From: Pomphorhynchus laevis
Lineage: Eukaryota; Acanthocephala; Palaeacanthocephala; Echinorhynchida; Pomphorhynchidae
NCBI GenBank assembly: GCA_012934845.2
Contig: WNNJ02003452.1
Coordinates: forward strand, 1-64,000
DNA: 64,000 nucleotides
Direction of reading: 5' to 3'
Position 1 is the first letter of the stretch, and each line of letters starts with the position of its first letter. The notes beneath the pieces were generated by a model. That model saw only the letters and a program-made list of their open reading frames with translations, had not been told where the DNA came from and did not search any database. The position numbers and the translations under genes were made by a program. Shown here in pieces: positions 23,901-34,800 of this stretch.

Positions 23901-26625
23901 TCTTTCTTAGCAACAACAAATTAAAGATTTGCATTTTAAGCTGCTAAATTCGATTAAGCTGTTAGTTTGATACCTAAAATTAGATCAATTCTAAAATTGC
24001 AGTAAATAATGTCAATTTATTTTTTAATTATTAAAAATTATTAAACCATGATAAACAAATCAAACAATTCATTTATAGTAAAGTTAATGCTTTAATCAAA
24101 AATTTTTATTATTAATTAATGATATTAATTAGAAATGATAAACGTCGTATAATATTAGAATACAATTATCAAAAGCTTTACCAACCATTAAACATACTAT
24201 TAGCTATAGCCCCTGCAGGAGCATAAAACTTTGACGAGTTAGCCGGTGATCTGAATGGCGTTGTATCTGAGCTAACAGAACCGAGACTACCAATTAATTG
24301 ATTATCATCACGAGATAGAACAAAACGTCGAAGATTTTGCCAAAAGCGCTCCAGTCCATAGTAAAAATATACATCTCCCTGATAATAAAAAACAATCTTA
24401 AATAGAAACGTGTCAAAAAATTTGTATTAAGTCAGTAATAATAATTTATGTTAAAAATATTTTATTATTCATAAAATACGATGGAGACATTTATTTTACC
24501 GAAAATTAGTAAATTTAATAACCAATTTAATAATCTTCCAGGAATTTCTGGAGTGGTTGAAATTTGTCATTTTTTAAACAAATTGAAATTAATTTATCAA
24601 ACTTGACTAAATAAATTGTCTAATTCAATTAATAAATAGAAGTCAATTTATCTAGAAGTCAATTAAATAAACTTTAAACTGTAGAAAACCAAATAATAGT
24701 TTTTTAGACAAATTTGAATCAATTGACTAATTAAATTTAATTAATTATAAAAAATTTATTTTTTATGAAATTATAATTAATAATTCGTGGTATGCTATCA
24801 TTTCGTATGCAGTTATAAAAAATAATATAAAGTTAAATGTAATAAAACGTAGGTCAAATATCTTTAATATCAATTTAGTAATATGAGTTTGGATCAATAT
24901 CCTTATTTTATCATTACTAATAAAAAGTAGGTCAAATCAATGTCTTATTCAGCTTAAAAAAGTCAATTTAAAATTTGCTAAAAATATAATGTCTAAAAAA
25001 TTAATATCAATTTAGTAATATGAGTTTGGATCAATATCTTTATTTTATAATATTTTACTAATATCCGATGCAATAATGTAAAAATAATATAATTTTATCA
25101 AACTATTATCGAATTTTAACAAAAAATATCGGCGATAATATTTTCAATTTTTTATTATTTATCTATTGGTTTTATTTCGTCTGTTTGATGGCTAAAAAAT
25201 ATTTTTAATGAAGAGAAATAACCAGATGATGAAACCACATCCCACATCGCATATTTCATATACAAATGTAATATGAAATATATGTATTACATTACACTCG
25301 CTTAATTGTAAATTAAATGCAAAAACACTTACAACTATCGGTTCTTCTATAGAAATGGGCAAATGACAAATGCATTTCTGATAAATATCTTTATCTATTA
25401 TGTCCGAGCACTTCTGATTTTGCTCATTTGTACAGTCGGTGTAGTCTACCGAAATCATTTGAACCTATACAGACAAATTCAATTAAATAATTTCTATAAA
25501 GATAATTTTCAATCAAGTCATAAAAACACTACAAAACGCTTATGATAACAGCTGATCAACTGTCAGTTGAAATACTTCAACTAACAATAATTAAATAATT
25601 ATTAAAATAATTTAATAATCATTAGATAATCATAATGAATATCATATAAAATATCAAAAAATAATGTTATATAATTTGTTAACATATGAAATATGTTAAA
25701 ATATTTATTACTTTATAGTAAAATCTTAATTTCAATTTAAACAATTGTAACTTTCTGCTAGCATTTAAATATAAAATTTAAACTTTAATTTCCTTCTTAA
25801 TTTTTAGTAACGAATCCAAAATTTAGGTGCAGCTATTTACTAGTTGAAAAGGATTATTTCATTCATCATTTTACTGAATAAAAATATATTAATTTATTAA
25901 CAAATTTATTAAATTAATTAATTCAATTAATTTATTAATTTAATTAAATTATTATTTTTTATTTAATTAAAGCATTTATTTAATTAAAATAATAATGAGA
26001 ACTTTTGCAACATAAATTATTATCGAATTAACTATCAAGACCTATTTAAGTAAACCTTCACTAATTATCCTGGCTTATCTATCAGGATAATTTTTGAGAG
26101 CATTTGCTTTTAGCAGATGTGGAGATGTATAAAATAAATAAACGACCATAACGGTAGATACACATATTTTGCAGCTTACCTTAATAATAGCTATCTGTGT
26201 ATCGAAACCACATGCAATAGAAGATTTAATGCATTGACAAAAACGCGCGGGTTTCCGCAACTGCTTTTAAACTCTAAGATTTATGACATTTCACACAATT
26301 CTGAATAAGGAAGTACGCTAGTTGAGTAGAATATTTGTTCAAGATATCAACTAAATATTCGACTAAACTAGTAATGGTGACATATTACAATAATTGACAT
26401 TTCAATTTTCAAATTTTACTTTTTAATTAATCTCTAAATTCTACTTTGCAATCTTACTTTATTAGATGATGCCAAACATGCAATTCCAACAGGAATAAAA
26501 ACGATGCCAATGGAAAAAAATATAGCTAATGAGCTGTGTATAGTCATAATCGGTTGCCATGCTGGCAATCTTTGCTGTCTGAATGGAGTATCTAAAATAT
26601 TTTCGAAATTTCGATTGTAAATCAT
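14732..26625 (-). CDS. CDC50/TMEM30 family protein, P4-ATPase beta subunit
   Basis: Six coding exons, joined in frame at GT-AG introns: 26,625-26,458; 25,464-25,333; 24,378-24,186; 20,919-20,797; 19,583-19,344; 14,901-14,732. They give 1,026 nt, 341 aa plus stop, the usual family length. Proteins of this family partner P4-ATPase phospholipid flippases and are needed for their exit from the ER. Seen: QQRLPAWQP before TM1 (residues about 28-52), VDYTDC (62-67), paired cysteines 67/75/87/89, GAIANSMFN (156-164), GIAW (190-193), WMRTAALPSFRKL (241-253), NYP (286-288), TM2 (about 312-335), and five Asn sequons in the ectodomain. The start ATG at 26,625 gives a short cytosolic tail; an extra 5' exon is possible because AG precedes the conserved part. 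One donor (after 24,186) is GTTGGT, weak. All introns are very AT-rich. Confidence 0.93.
15580..16030 (+). other. CDC50 intron 5 segment with a short open frame
   Basis: Contains a TTAA microsatellite (15,580-15,605) and, on the plus strand at about 15,755-15,920, an open stretch that includes FYNVSSPYFGPRDSPFERK. No family recognised, no start or splice context; probably a decayed fragment inside the intron. Confidence 0.25.
17160..17400. repeat. AT-only palindromic tract
   Basis: Alternating TATAAT/ATTATA words with many local inverted repeats, within intron 5 of the CDC50 gene. No other feature. Confidence 0.8.
17475..18457. repeat. Pair of direct terminal repeats, TRIM-like
   Basis: 17,475-17,840 and 18,123-18,457 are direct repeats of about 335-365 bp, starting with ATTATTAGAGATCGGATAAA and ending with TTTTTGGGAG(C/T)(C/T)ATTTTGA. 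They flank about 280 bp without a recognisable gene (a 66-codon plus ORF spans the junction and is not convincing). Layout fits a terminal-repeat element in miniature or a tandem duplication with spacer. No primer-binding site or TG...CA ends were identified with confidence. Confidence 0.6.
18660..18695. repeat. Perfect short-loop inverted repeat
   Basis: 15-bp arms (AGTAATTTTAATTTG and its exact complement) around a 6-nt loop CTTACA, in a CDC50 intron. Confidence 0.85.
18812..18912 (+). repeat. Two-unit tandem repeat of about 50 bp
   Basis: Both units share ATAATTGAG(G/A)C(G/A)TACTGTCGAG followed by an A-rich segment with GAACAAAC or GGACAAAC. No coding potential. Confidence 0.6.
19344..19583 (-). 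CDS. CDC50/TMEM30 exon 5
   Basis: 240 nt, phase 1 to 1; acceptor TTTATTTAG, donor GTAAGA. Contains DPNNPDNNG and WMRTAALPSFRKL, the most conserved block of the family, and LPSGIYNLSI. Confidence 0.93.
20797..20919 (-). CDS. CDC50/TMEM30 exon 4
   Basis: 123 nt, phase 1 to 1; acceptor TTGTTTAG, donor GTAAGT. Carries the GIAWQTD and FKNP motifs. Confidence 0.88.
21956..22390 (+). repeat. Direct 54-bp repeats flanking a hammerhead-like motif
   Basis: AGCAAATATGGATTAAAAAT and the following 35 bp (through GGCTCCTGGACCACA) occur at about 21,958-22,013 and again at 22,336-22,389 with one mismatch. Between them, 22,252-22,280 reads CTGACGA, a 7-bp stem TGACTAC/GTGGTTA (two G-T pairs) with loop TGG, then GGAAC: a Penelope-type hammerhead layout lacking one A of GAAA. 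Likely a Penelope-like terminal repeat remnant in CDC50 intron 3. Confidence 0.5.
22475..23160 (-). mobile_element. Penelope-like tandem terminal repeats (diverged)
   Basis: Two direct units, about 22,475-22,825 and 22,833-23,155, share TTGACATTCACTTTGCCACA, CTTTGATATAGAT(T/C)GCTTCCA, GTTAGCAGCGC and TTCAT(T/C)GGACCTT(A/G)GGAAAT. The second unit keeps about 110 bp missing from the first; on the minus strand there it has CTGATGA (22,906-22,912), a 6-bp stem TGGCAA/TTGTCA, and a decayed following strand. Tandem terminal repeats with a hammerhead motif are a hallmark of Penelope-like elements. No full RT is attached. Confidence 0.5.
23500..23605 (+). pseudogene. Short LINE reverse-transcriptase scrap
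   Basis: The plus frame reads ESMSRGKAVDTVMFDFSCVF then NSALHSRII, which corresponds to the RT segment with the first catalytic Asp (compare SRGSSIDALFLDFSRSFD in the copy at 46 kb). About 30 codons survive. It lies inside CDC50 intron 3, same direction as none of the gene's exons. Confidence 0.5.
24186..24378 (-). CDS. CDC50/TMEM30 exon 3
   Basis: 193 nt, ends in phase 1; acceptor ATTATCAG. The donor must be GTTGGT; the nearby GTAAAG would create a stop. Carries FYYGLERFWQN, SRDDNQL and GAIANSMFN, all family hallmarks. Confidence 0.9.
25333..25464 (-). CDS. CDC50/TMEM30 exon 2
   Basis: 44 codons, phase 0 to 0; acceptor CTGTATAG, donor GTAAGT. Starts the ectodomain with VDYTDC and four cysteines expected to form disulfides. 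Confidence 0.9.
26458..26625 (-). CDS. CDC50/TMEM30 exon 1
   Basis: 56 codons, phase 0 at the end; donor GTAAGA. Encodes the cytosolic N-terminus, QQRLPAWQP and transmembrane segment 1. Confidence 0.85.
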
Positions 26626-26814
26626 AAATGAACAGTTTTAAATACAAGTTTCGAAAACCAATTCTAACTATACTGGTTTTGCCTTGTGAACGCTATTTGT
26701 TTTAAATTTTGTTATAATATTAATTATTATAAATTTACTGCTTAGCTCTAAGTTGTAATTAATTTCATTTATTTGAAAAATGCATTAAAATATATTCCTC
26801 TAGTCCTCGACAAA

Positions 26815-27960
26815 AACATCACAGCGAGGCCAAATACATGCTAATGGCGTATTTCCTCTGATAAAATTTGATTATCTAGTATTTAATATAAAGTATATTG
26901 TTTATTATACATCCATGGTATCCAACTGTAATATAATTAAATATTTAAATATAAATTGTATATAATTAAATATTTAATAATGAAATAATTATAAATAAAA
27001 AATAATTGTTATAAGATTTTATAACAATTTAAATTATCTAAAGATGCTAACAGTAGTTAGCGAGATATCAAAAATAATTTCTTCTTTCCTTTGATCAAGC
27101 TCCAATAATTATTTCAAATTCGTTAACAAGTATACTGTTCAATATCTCGGCTACTTGTTCGATGATTTGAAATAATCTAATAATTTTATATAACATTTCA
27201 TTTGACTTGTATCAATTTAAAATTAAAAATTGAAATTTAAGACTAGAATCAATTTTTATGAATAGACTAATAAATAATATACGATGTATAGGAATAAGAT
27301 GTATCAAAAGAGGAAATGATTATGATCGTATGGGAAAATAGAAAGAAAATAGTAATACTTGTATTAATAAATAATCAAATCATCTAACTGAGTCTACGTA
27401 TTTAATATAATTATAAAATATAAAAATAAAAATAAATAAATAATAATGCTAAATCAATAAATCAAAATTTAATAATTAGATAATAAAAATTATAAATAAT
27501 TGTTATAAGATTTTATATAATTTATATCAAGCTAAAATAAAAAGTTGAAATTTAAAGTGAAAGTTTAATGAATTGACTAATAAATAACAGACAATATATC
27601 AGTATAAGGATTAAAGGTCATCAGGAGAAACTGCTATGCTATCATTTTTCTGTGCCTATTCCTCGACCCAATATTAGAGCGTGGACAAATACGCGCCAAT
27701 GATATATTTCCTCAATTTAAATTTGACTATCAAGTATCTTATTCTAATGCAAAGTATATTATAAGGGTATATTACCAGATCATTTATGATCATTTTATAA
27801 TAAAAATTAACAAGTTTATATAAAATTTTATATAAATTATATCAAGTAAAAATAAAAAATTGAAATTTAAGACTAGAATTAATTTTTATTAATTGACTAA
27901 TAAATAAGAGACGTTGTATCAGTAAAATTTAGAAATGTATTTTTTCGAAAAAAACTCCGA
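26815..27960 (+). repeat. Two or three diverged copies of repeat family R
   Basis: 26,815-26,925 has GCGAGGCCAAATACATGCTA and the downstream block. 27,370-27,790 has the full unit (GAGTCTACGTATTTAATATA through GGAGAAACTGCTATGCTATC, then GGACAAATACGCGCCAATGA). 27,830-27,930 repeats the AT-rich tail with GAGACGTTGTATCAG. All lie upstream of the CDC50 start. Confidence 0.7.
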
Positions 27961-29014
27961 AATATTTCTGGTAAAAACGATGTGAATTCGATCGCAGTAG
28001 AGCACATTCATCTATATACATGTGACTTTAGTCAGGCACAATTAAAAAAGATCCTACGGATCAGGTAATTCGTCACATTTCCGGACCCACCAGTTGTTAA
28101 ATAAATAGCAAAAATAAAAATTATTTTTATTGATTGGGTTAACACCGGAAAAGAAAAGCATATACGAAAAGCCGCTTTAATTATAAAATTAAAGCGGCTT
28201 TTAATTATGTAATTTTACTCCGAATATATTGTAATTTAGAAAAATGCTAGACTAGTTGATCAAAATGTTTAATATAAACTAAAGCCTCAATGTATCTCAA
28301 ACGAATCTTTTCAAACTTTTTAAGTTTCACCGTCATAAACATGAAAGATGCTGCAATAAATAAATTTTAAACGTAGAAAATAATATTTTTATTATGCGAG
28401 CAAAGCGATTAAAGTAATTGTTTTTATTAAATTACGCCTCCCATATTTTTGGTACCTCGCATTTATAATTATATTAAGTTACAAAAGTGTGAAATAATGA
28501 AATTGCTAAATAAAACGGTTTTATTTTTCATCATAAATAATAATTTATAATAATTTCTTTATCTTCGAAAAACAAAGAAAATGAATGATTGATGGATTTT
28601 TTAAATCCATCAATCATTTGCCATTTAGCTACAAACAAAAATGTTATTAGAAAACGTGTTTGCATTTAAATTATTTTAAGACAGACAAAAATTATTAACA
28701 GATCAGAGCAAATAGTTAACAGCACAATAAATAGCACAATGAATAGCATAATGATATCGTGCAATTTCATATATCATTTAATTATCATAACATATAAATA
28801 TATAGATAATATATAGATAATATATAATATAATTTATATATTATAGTATATGCTGTTGTAACACTATTATATTATATTAGCGTTATATTAGAAATACAAT
28901 AGTATTCTACACCGTTATATTTTAATTAGAATAAGCATTTATCAAAATATACAACGAATTGATATTAATTAATATAAATATTTCAATTTTTCTTAATTTA
29001 TTAATAACAGTATA
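27961..29014. other. AT-rich spacer with two perfect hairpins
   Basis: 28,167-28,202 has 16-bp perfect arms (AAAAGCCGCTTTAATT) with a 4-nt loop. 28,584-28,618 has 16-bp perfect arms (AATGATTGATGGATTT) with a 3-nt loop. Otherwise no gene, RNA or known repeat recognised. Confidence 0.75.
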
Positions 29015-29309
29015 ATACTAGTAATCGTTATTACAGTGTATTGCATTGGTCACTAATGCATTGATTATGGTATTCTTACATTCAATATAGTCACTGTTGC
29101 ATTGATTATGGTCAGTTTAAAAATAAGGAATAGTCATTTAATTTACTTTTTAGCAGACAATTTGCTCATTTTATATTACATGTTCAAATATCTCAACATA
29201 TTGCGATAATATCAACTCAGTCTAGCAGGGTAATTTCATAGAAGACATCTTTAATGAAATTTTTAAATTGTACTTTCGAGTTGGATATATTTCTGTTTAC
29301 TTAACTTCT

Positions 29310-30150
29310 CTATTTACTAAATAAGTTCACAATTGGATTGAGAAAAGGGCAGTATGGAGAGTGGTAGTTGGCAATAAATCCAGATAAATCTAAACCCCGA
29401 TAATAGTAAATCCTTGCATTATCAAAAATGAAAACTGGATTTCTTATTCCGGTTTCATCACATGCAGCTTTTAATTCATACAAACAAGTTATGTTCCTTA
29501 CTAATGAAATTGTTGTTGATGCTCTTGATCCTACTCGCGCACTTCCTATTTTAGGAAGTGATGATTCCTTAAAATCAACGCCATCAATAAAAAATGAATG
29601 CTTCAGAATGGAAATCTTGTTCTAATTACCAAAATTTTTGAGCGTACTCAAACCGCAAATCAATTGTACGCTTGGTATTACGAACTGCATGTACCGGAAA
29701 TACATTTTTTACGGTGTAGTAAAAATTGCGAAGACACCTATCAACAAAAGATGTTAAAACTGTGATGTTAAATTCACTTCTAACTCGGGTCACGATCTCA
29801 GAAAGAAAAAGTAAACCATTATAATCATCAATCCATTGTCGTAAATTTTAAATTTTAGATATTTTAATGGTCGTTTTACACCTCTTGGCTTTGCTTGTTC
29901 ATGACCCGTTTGTAGGAATTTACATACAATATTTGATACTATAGTTATGGGCAAGCCAAGAAGGTGAGAGATCGATGTAACATTACTACTATTAATTGTA
30001 AGTGCTAAAAAACGTGCTCTTAATTCAGAAGATACTTGAGTTCTTCTTGAGAACTTTGAGACTTTGAACTATTTGGTGTATGATTGGTTTCAATTGACGA
30101 TTCATTCACAGATATTGAGATTCTTTCCATTGTTGACATGGAGAACTGTT
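29310..30150 (-). pseudogene. IS630/Tc1/mariner transposase pseudogene
   Basis: Starting near an ATG at about 30,147, the minus strand gives an N-terminal helix-turn-helix region (SSELRARFLALTINS, SISHLLGLPITIVSNIV, QAKPRGVKRP), then a linker in another frame (SFVDRCLRNFYYTVK, VRNTKRTIDLRFEYAQ), then the catalytic domain (FFIDGVDF, VGSRA, NPVFIFDNARIYYRG, YCPFLNPIVNLFSK) ending at TAG 29,310. The first two acidic residues (FID, FDN) remain. The third sits in NPIVN where the family has NPIEN: GAG has become GTG. With several frameshifts and stops it is inactive. Confidence 0.85.
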
Positions 30151-30207
30151 AGAAATATTCTATATTTAGATTTATCTGGATTTAAATAGATATTCTAAAT
30201 TTTTGTC

Positions 30208-31148
30208 CTGACCATAATCAAAGCAACAGTGACTATATTGAATGCTAGATGACATAATCAATGCAACAGTGACTATATTGAATGCAAGATGACTATAATC
30301 AATGCAACAGTGACTATATTGAATGCAAGATGACCATAATCAATGCAGCAGTGACTATATTGAATGCAAGATGACATAATCAATGCAACAGTTACTATAT
30401 TGAATGCAAGATGACCATACTCAATGCAAAAGTGACTATATTGAATGCAAGATTACCATAATCAATGCAAAAGTGACTATATTGAATGCAAGATGATCAT
30501 AATCAATGCAACATTGACTATATTGAATGCTAGATGACATAATCAAAGTAACAGTGACTATATTGAATGCAAGATGACCATAATCAATGCAACAGTGACT
30601 ATATTGAATGCAAGATGACCATAATCAATGCAACATTGACTATATTGAATGCAAGATGACCATAATCAATGTAACAGTGACGATATTGAATGCTAGATGA
30701 CATAATCAATGCAACAGTGACTATATTGAATGCAAGATGACTATAATCAATGCAACAGTTACTATATTGAATGCAAGATGACCATACTCAATGCAAAAGT
30801 GACTATATTGAATGCAAGATTGCCATAATCAATGCAAAAGTGACTATATTGAATGCAAGATGACCATAATCAATGCAACAGTGACTATATTGAATGCTAG
30901 ATGACATAATCAAAGTAACAGTGACTATATTGAATGCAAGATGACCATAATCAATGCAACAGTGACTATATTGAATGCAAGATGACATAATCAATGCAAA
31001 AGTGACTATATTGAATGCAAGATGACCATAATCAATGCAACAGTGACTATATTGAATGCAAGATGACATAATCAATGCAAAAGTGACTATATTGAATGCA
31101 AGATGACCATAATCAATGCAAAAGTGATCAAATTTAATGCAGCACTGA
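30208..31148 (+). repeat. 41-bp satellite array, about 23 units
   Basis: Unit of 40-41 bp made of two related halves: GACCATAATCAATGCAACAG plus T, and GACTATATTGAATGCAAGAT. Length alternation (GACCATAATC versus GACATAATC) and single-base variants (CAACAGT, CAAAAGT, CAACATT) recur in blocks several units apart, which indicates higher-order duplication. Minus-strand ORFs over it are frame artefacts. Confidence 0.95.
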
Positions 31149-31834
31149 CCATATAAGACTAAAAACACCATAATACAGAAATTTCAACTTTACAAAGTGA
31201 TGTGTTCATCACTATGGTTTTAGATTTTTAAAGGCTGTTGATACTCCATTGTTTCACTTCAAGCGGTATTGATAAATCCTATAAAGAGCATAATTTCTGA
31301 AACTACAAATATTGTTTTTATAAATTGAAATATGCGTTTAGTTAATTGTGCTCAATTTTGTAAATAGCCTTTGATATTTGTCTAGTTTATAATATTTCAA
31401 GAAAAACAAGTTATTAAACTTTCAATTTTAAAATTATTTTAAATGTGATTTAAATAATTTGATAAAATAATAAGTGTTCAAAGTGATTTAGAAATTATTT
31501 TTTAAATTTAGTTTGTATTTATTATTTACTTATAGTTTGAAATAAATTCTTATTAAAATTCACAATAAATTGCAAATTTTTTAAAAGTCTATTTTAAACA
31601 AATAATATTTTTACGGTACCTTTAGGTTTTGCCGAATGTGAATGTTGTTGTCGAGCACGGCTGAACATCAATGATCATCTACAAGCTTAATTTAGGCTGT
31701 AATAAATGCAAATATCTAATAATACAGTGTGATAAATTAAATAGATAATACAAAAATAATAATCGAATTGTAAAATGGCATTTATAACGATTAATAGATA
31801 AAAATACAAGTATTAATAAATAAATTGTTTTGTA

Positions 31835-31887
31835 TTAATCAATTTGTTGTTTTGAGTCGTCATTCTTCTGAACGTCTACTTCTTTTG
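31835..31887 (-). CDS. PRKRIP1: PRKRIP1 exon 4 (inferred last exon)
   Basis: Acceptor GTTTTTAG followed by 53 nt in the required phase to TAA: a hydrophilic, acidic tail (SKEVDVQKNDDSKQQID). Fits family C-termini in character only; the intron would be 3.06 kb. Confidence 0.55.
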
Positions 31888-34800
31888 CTAAAAACATAAA
31901 TATATATCGAATTTTAAATCGAAACTTAAATTTGTTAATAAGAAATTTACAAAATGTTAAGCATAAAATAATATTTTATATAAAAAATATTAATTATTTA
32001 TATAATTATTATTAATTTATGAATTATTTTAGTAATATCAAATAATTAAAATGTAATTTGGAGCAGATGCCGCAAATGAAATGAAATTTAGAAGAAAGCC
32101 TTCTTGCCATATTTTGGGCTCATCAGTAGAACATACTTTCCTATGCTGGGTGCAAAGAGAAACTTCCATACATCTCAAATAGCTTTATGGGTTTGTGCTT
32201 CGTGCACAATTATACATATAAAACTGGTAATGGAATGCGCATATTTTTCTGTCGAGCACCATCTTTCTCTATCAACCAGTAAAGAGTATTATCTACAGCT
32301 GCGCCAAAAATATAATTAAGGGCTTTCTTTATAAAGTTGGATACTTAATATGTCAATTGTGATATTTTGCTAATTCTGTTAATTTATATTGTTTCATAAT
32401 TTTTAAAATTATCGATATTTTTGGAATTATCAGCATGAATTATTACAATTTCCGCGAATATTTGAGATACTAATTGTATAACTAAATTTTAAAACCCTAT
32501 AAAAATGAACTATAAATTATTAAAATAACAAGTTCACTTAATTTGTATCGAAAAATAATAATGCTTTAATTAATTCTTTAATGACTAAATTAATTGAAAA
32601 ATACTCATTTCGTCCGCGATACTCATAAAACACTCTAGGAATGAATCTACTTCGCCCAGAAAAACTACGTTTGCGGTATTTCGTCAAGTTTCTTTTTTGA
32701 CGTTAACAGATGCGGAGGCTTGACAGCTGCTTTGCATACAAGTAATGCATAAAATAATGACGTCGAAGAACGTCCGCTTAAATCTTCACTGTCAAAAAGC
32801 CCAAACCGGACGAAATTCAAATGCGACCCTTGATCGCGTAAGCATGTCACAATGGCAGTGTTGCATTTAAGGCAACCTGCATCGTTTATAAAAGCACTCA
32901 TGACAGTTTCTTGGCGCACACATGCAATATTAGTTTCATCAAACGGATGCAGTGATAAAAATAATAAAATATCGGGATTTGTATTATGACTTTTAATTGC
33001 TTGAATTTTATTTTAAAACGCTGAATTTTAATTATGAAACATTTTGAAATTAAATTATGTTTTGAAAATAACAGCAAGTTAAACTAAATTTTATGTTTAA
33101 CTCTAAATCGATATTCATTGACTAAATTTGTTCAGATATTCTAATTTAGACAATTTAATCAAAGGTTATGCTATAAAATAATTTTTATAGTTAAAAAAAT
33201 ATAAAATGTTAAAATTTAATTTCAATTAATTATTATATTTACAATTAATTTTTTAGAAAATTAGTACATTATAAACGTTAACTTTGAATTCACATAAATA
33301 AATATTAATGTTAAAGTTAATAAAATTTAGTTTAAATTTTGTCCATCATTTGAATTGTCGCTAATAAATATTGTCTTCTAAAATAATTGCTATAAAACTG
33401 AATTAAATTTAGTTTAAGCGAATAAATTAATTTAGAATTGCAGAAAATTCTTTCTGAATATATATATTGGCTGCGTTGTATAATCCTTTTCAAATACTTT
33501 ATTTATAAATTTTATATTAAATCGAAATTCTGCAATATAAATATATTATATAATATTTATATCTAAAAATAAAATGAATCAAAATGTGAAACACTAAACA
33601 TCTTTAAGATTGTAAATCAAACCTTATAGTTACAGATTGTGATTAATTCTTATTAGAGATGTGTCCGCTGATATTATTTTCAAAAGCCGGACTTACATTA
33701 CTTTACGTTTTATAAACTTGAAATACATGATACAACGTGTTATCTGATAAAATTAAATTAAATTTTAAACATTTGTTTATATATAAATAATAATATTAAA
33801 TATTTTTAAAATGTTAAAACTTTCAAATATCAGTTGCGGTTATTTCAAAAAGCCCAACTTACATAATTTCATGTTATAAAAATGCCTAGTATAAGTAATA
33901 AAAAATAAATTAATAATTAATTAATATTAAAAAAATCAAATTTGGTTTTATCCCAGAAAAGATAATTAAAATACTGATTTTAAAATATTTGTATGCATGG
34001 AAATTGTTTTCTGATTTCAAGTATTAAATCTTTATTTAAACAAGAAAGATAATTTAATTCGTTTAAACCCGATTATTTTGTGAGAATTTATAGACTATGA
34101 GTTATTTCATTTGCGTTATCTTTAAAACTGAAATAAAAAATGAATAGATATTTTATTCTATAATATCAAAATCAAAGCTCGTAAAAATTAAATCAATGTT
34201 CAGATATAACTTTGATAGATTTTCATTAATGAATTAGCTAAATTACCCAGAATTTATTCGTAAATAGATATTTTTATAAAAAGATTTCTTTAGTATTAAT
34301 CGTTTTGTAAATTTATAGGAACCAAGCGAGGAGTGAAATCGTTATATTCCAAAAACTCACAATTCTTCGGTAGCTTTGATATTAATTTCAAAAGTTTAAA
34401 AAACACGTCTTAAAAACACGTTTTAAAACACGTGTTTTTAATACAACGTGTTATCTGATCAAAATCAAACGGTAAAATTTTATTATAATACGACTCAGCA
34501 AGAAATAAATTACTGTACTTTTATTATTTAGAATGATATTACTTCTGTTAAAAGCCGGATAGTTATCGGAATATCTCATCAAAATCGATGTATAGCGGTA
34601 GAATTACTCCTATTATGGGTAAATTATTACATGTATTAGTCGCAAATAGTCATGCATAAACCTTGTATTCTGCGGTTTAATGAAGACTAGTATCTAGTAT
34701 CATGTGGTTTAATGAGAATTAACGTCACTATAAGAAATGTAAATCGATTTAAATTATAAAAGATATCGGTTAAAATTTTGAAGCAAAAATTTAATGGTTT

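Larger units (their letters stand above)
29015..31148 (-). mobile_element. Dead Tc1/mariner (IS630-type) transposon with expanded terminal repeat
   Basis: A decayed transposase on the minus strand is bracketed by the same roughly 41-bp unit in inverted orientation: about 1.7 units on the left (29,041-29,115) and about 23 head-to-tail units on the right (30,208-31,148). The innermost left and right units match at about 38 of 41 positions, so the unit is the terminal inverted repeat or its transposase-binding part. Exact ends and a TA target duplication could not be fixed. Confidence 0.7.

Noticed and set aside
26075-26260. Minus ORF as an extra CDC50 exon
   Set aside because: Exons 1 and 2 join directly in phase with full family conservation across the junction; this ORF lies in the intron.
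28167-28202. Bacterial-type intrinsic terminator
   Set aside because: GC stem with flanking T run, but the window is eukaryotic and no gene ends there. Kept as a fold-back repeat only.
30208-31148. Array looked like a CRISPR array or a repetitive protein gene
   Set aside because: Units are head-to-tail without unique spacers, and the 40/41-bp period shifts frame each unit. The 122-codon minus ORF is a by-product.
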